Positions 62,701 to 64,000 of a DNA stretch of 64,000 nt are shown here, piece by piece; within the stretch, counting starts at the first letter, position 1, and every line of letters starts with the position of its first letter. Source of the DNA: Diplonema papillatum (taxonomy: Eukaryota > Euglenozoa > Diplonemea > Diplonemida > Diplonemidae); contig JAPJBO010000040.1 in the NCBI GenBank assembly GCA_030068145.1, forward strand, positions 310,001 to 374,000, written 5' to 3'. Below the pieces are notes generated by a model. That model did not search any database, was not told the DNA's origin, and saw only the letters and a list, made by a program, of their open reading frames with translations. The translations under genes and the position numbers were made by a program.

Positions 62701-64000
62701 ATGGCGATGCTCATGGGGCCGACCGCACCGGCGAAGAAGAAGCCAGCCCCTCCGGCTCCCGTCAAGGTGAAGCCGCCGCCTCCCGCGTCGGCGCCGCCGA
62801 AGGATGGGTTTGGCGGCAAGCCCCAGGGCACATCGGGGGCGGGGTCCCTCCCGGTAGGAGAAGCGGAGGGCGGGACCCGGGTGGTGAAGGCGTCCGGGTG
62901 CCGGATGGCGCTGCCGTTTACGATCCAGCTGGGCGCGGCCCGCGTGTTGACGGACGCGGAGGCGGCGAAGGTCGCGAAGGACGCGCAGCTGGTGTGGGAG
63001 CCCGTCTTCGAACGGGCGAAGAGGACGTTTTCCCCCGAAAAGTACAACCCCGAAAGCGAAGTCGCCCGCATAAACGCCCTGAAAGAAGGCCAAACCACGC
63101 AAGTGTCCACCGCCATGTACGACGTCCTCGAAGCGGCGGGCACTCTGCACCGAGCCACGCGCGGACTGTTCGACCCCACCGTCGAAACCTCTCTGTCCCA
63201 CTGGGAAGCCCAGCTGTCGGCGACCGGTGCGCCGCCGGACCTCACCGACCCGCCACCAGCTCCGGGCGGCGAAACCCCGCTGACGGCACGCTCCGGCATC
63301 ACGTGGGCCAACGCGTTTGCCCTCGGAGCCGACGATGCAGGATTCTGGCTCAAAAAGCTCCGGGGCCCGGCCCGGATCGACCTCAGCGGGCTGGCGAAGG
63401 GCTGGGCGGTGGACGCTCTTGTCGAAGAGCTGGCGGCCTTGTCTAAAAGGCACCCCCTGCTCCTCCGGCCGCCGTCGGTGTACGCCGAGTGGGGTGGCGA
63501 CTTGAGGACGGAAGGTCGGCATCCGGAGGGGAGGCCGTGGGTGGTCGCGGTCGACACGCCGCCGGCGCTGCCGGACATCTTCGACCGCTGGTTGGCGCGG
63601 CAGTGCGGCGCTGGTGGGAAAAGCGAGGCGGCGGCGGCCGGGTGCCCGCAGGCGCACGCCTTCCGCTGCGAGTCCACAGCCCTCGCGACAAGCGGCGACT
63701 ACGGGACTCCTTGGCGGTACGGGTACTTCCCGGTGCTCAACCCCTTGCTCAGCGGGGGGGCCCCGCAGAAGGCGGGGCGGTGCGCGGCGGCGGTGACGGT
63801 CGAGACCAGCGGGAGCTGCATGTACGCTGATGGGCTGGCAACCGCGCTCATGTGCCTGGGCGGCGCGAGGGAGGCGGCAGAGTGGCTCGAAAAGCTGAAA
63901 CTGGAAGCCGGCGATCGCGGCGGCGGCTGCGCCGCCCGGCAGACGGTGGCCCAGCAGGTGCTGCGGTACTGCGTGCAAGACCGCGGGGCTGGTGGGTCGT
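62677..64000 (+). CDS. ApbE-type FAD:protein FMN transferase, 3' end outside window
   Basis: An open frame of 441 codons with no stop before the window end. The first ATG is 62677, with an in-frame TAG at 62650; ATG 62701 is an alternative start. A Pro/Lys-rich leader of about 50 residues precedes the ApbE domain: YNPESEVARIN (63043-63075), GLFDPTVETSLSHWE (63166-63210), the flavin-site IDLSGLAKGWAVDAL (63376-63420), AEWGGD (63484-63501), TSGDY (63688-63702) and the metal-site YADGLATALMCLGG (63823-63864). Bacterial ApbE moves FMN from FAD onto Ser or Thr of flavoprotein targets; a similar role here is inference. The usual His-Ile-x-Asp-Pro stretch reads YFPVLNPLLSGG, so the conserved His seems replaced. 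No clear targeting peptide is visible. Two dead copies of the 5' region lie directly upstream. GC content is very high. Confidence 0.9.
   Translation, partial: MDGTTSATMAMLMGPTAPAKKKPAPPAPVKVKPPPPASAPPKDGFGGKPQGTSGAGSLPVGEAEGGTRVVKASGCRMALPFTIQLGAARVLTDAEAAKVAKDAQLVWEPVFERAKRTFSPEKYNPESEVARINALKEGQTTQVSTAMYDVLEAAGTLHRATRGLFDPTVETSLSHWEAQLSATGAPPDLTDPPPAPGGETPLTARSGITWANAFALGADDAGFWLKKLRGPARIDLSGLAKGWAVDALVEELAALSKRHPLLLRPPSVYAEWGGDLRTEGRHPEGRPWVVAVDTPPALPDIFDRWLARQCGAGGKSEAAAAGCPQAHAFRCESTALATSGDYGTPWRYGYFPVLNPLLSGGAPQKAGRCAAAVTVETSGSCMYADGLATALMCLGGAREAAEWLEKLKLEAGDRGGGCAARQTVAQQVLRYCVQDRGAGGS

Noticed and set aside
62584-63978. 464- and 361-codon minus-strand frames and a 324-codon plus frame over the ApbE gene
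   Set aside because: The ApbE frame carries all family motifs; these are GC-driven shadows in other frames.

Overview
This is eukaryotic nuclear DNA from a gene-poor, repeat-rich genome. The evidence is a well-supported GT-AG intron that joins two halves of a Na+/H+ exchanger, secreted cysteine-rich multidomain proteins with signal peptides, a hAT transposase remnant, a ubiquitin-protease-like reading frame, and many dispersed repeats, with a few long GC-rich coding blocks. No bacterial operon features are present. I cannot name the species; a protist or alga with few introns and a large repeat load fits.

Layout. 1-7388: repeats and satellites (31/29-bp minisatellite at 1547-2053, 42/43-bp satellite at 5462-6300) around one unrecognised GC-rich gene (3571-4245) whose 5' end and middle have been copied locally. 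7389-24974: a giant gene for a secreted cysteine-rich protein of about 5,860 residues. Its core is 66 tandem copies of a 237-bp (79-residue) unit, broken in this sequence by five single-base indels that sum to -3, so the last segment is back in the original frame. 25062-31863: mostly repeats, with possible decayed remnants of the same modules. 31864-34656: an intact smaller relative (930 residues, 24 modules, Pro/Thr-rich linkers). 39322-43753: an intron-containing CPA1 Na+/H+ exchanger with a cyclic-nucleotide-binding-like tail (SOS1/SLC9C type), followed by a 240-bp CA microsatellite. 44060-59070: intergenic DNA full of dispersed repeats and a hAT remnant. 59078-60370: a TA-flanked element with terminal inverted repeats that carries a broken ubiquitin-specific protease (USP). 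61938-64000: an ApbE-type FAD:protein FMN transferase that runs off the window end, preceded by two partial tandem copies of its own 5' region.

Two themes recur. First, one six-cysteine module (C-x7-8-C-x4-C-P-x6-C-x-W-x5-8-C-x-C) has been expanded at this locus by different routes: a homogenised two-module array in one gene, and three- or four-module blocks with linkers in the other. Second, tandem duplication repeatedly copies gene fragments: array blocks with their frameshifts, the 5' end of the 3571 gene, and the 5' end of the ApbE gene. The genes do not form an obvious pathway. The two cysteine-rich proteins probably act together or in parallel outside the cell (wall, coat or matrix); the exchanger and the flavin transferase look like unrelated housekeeping genes.
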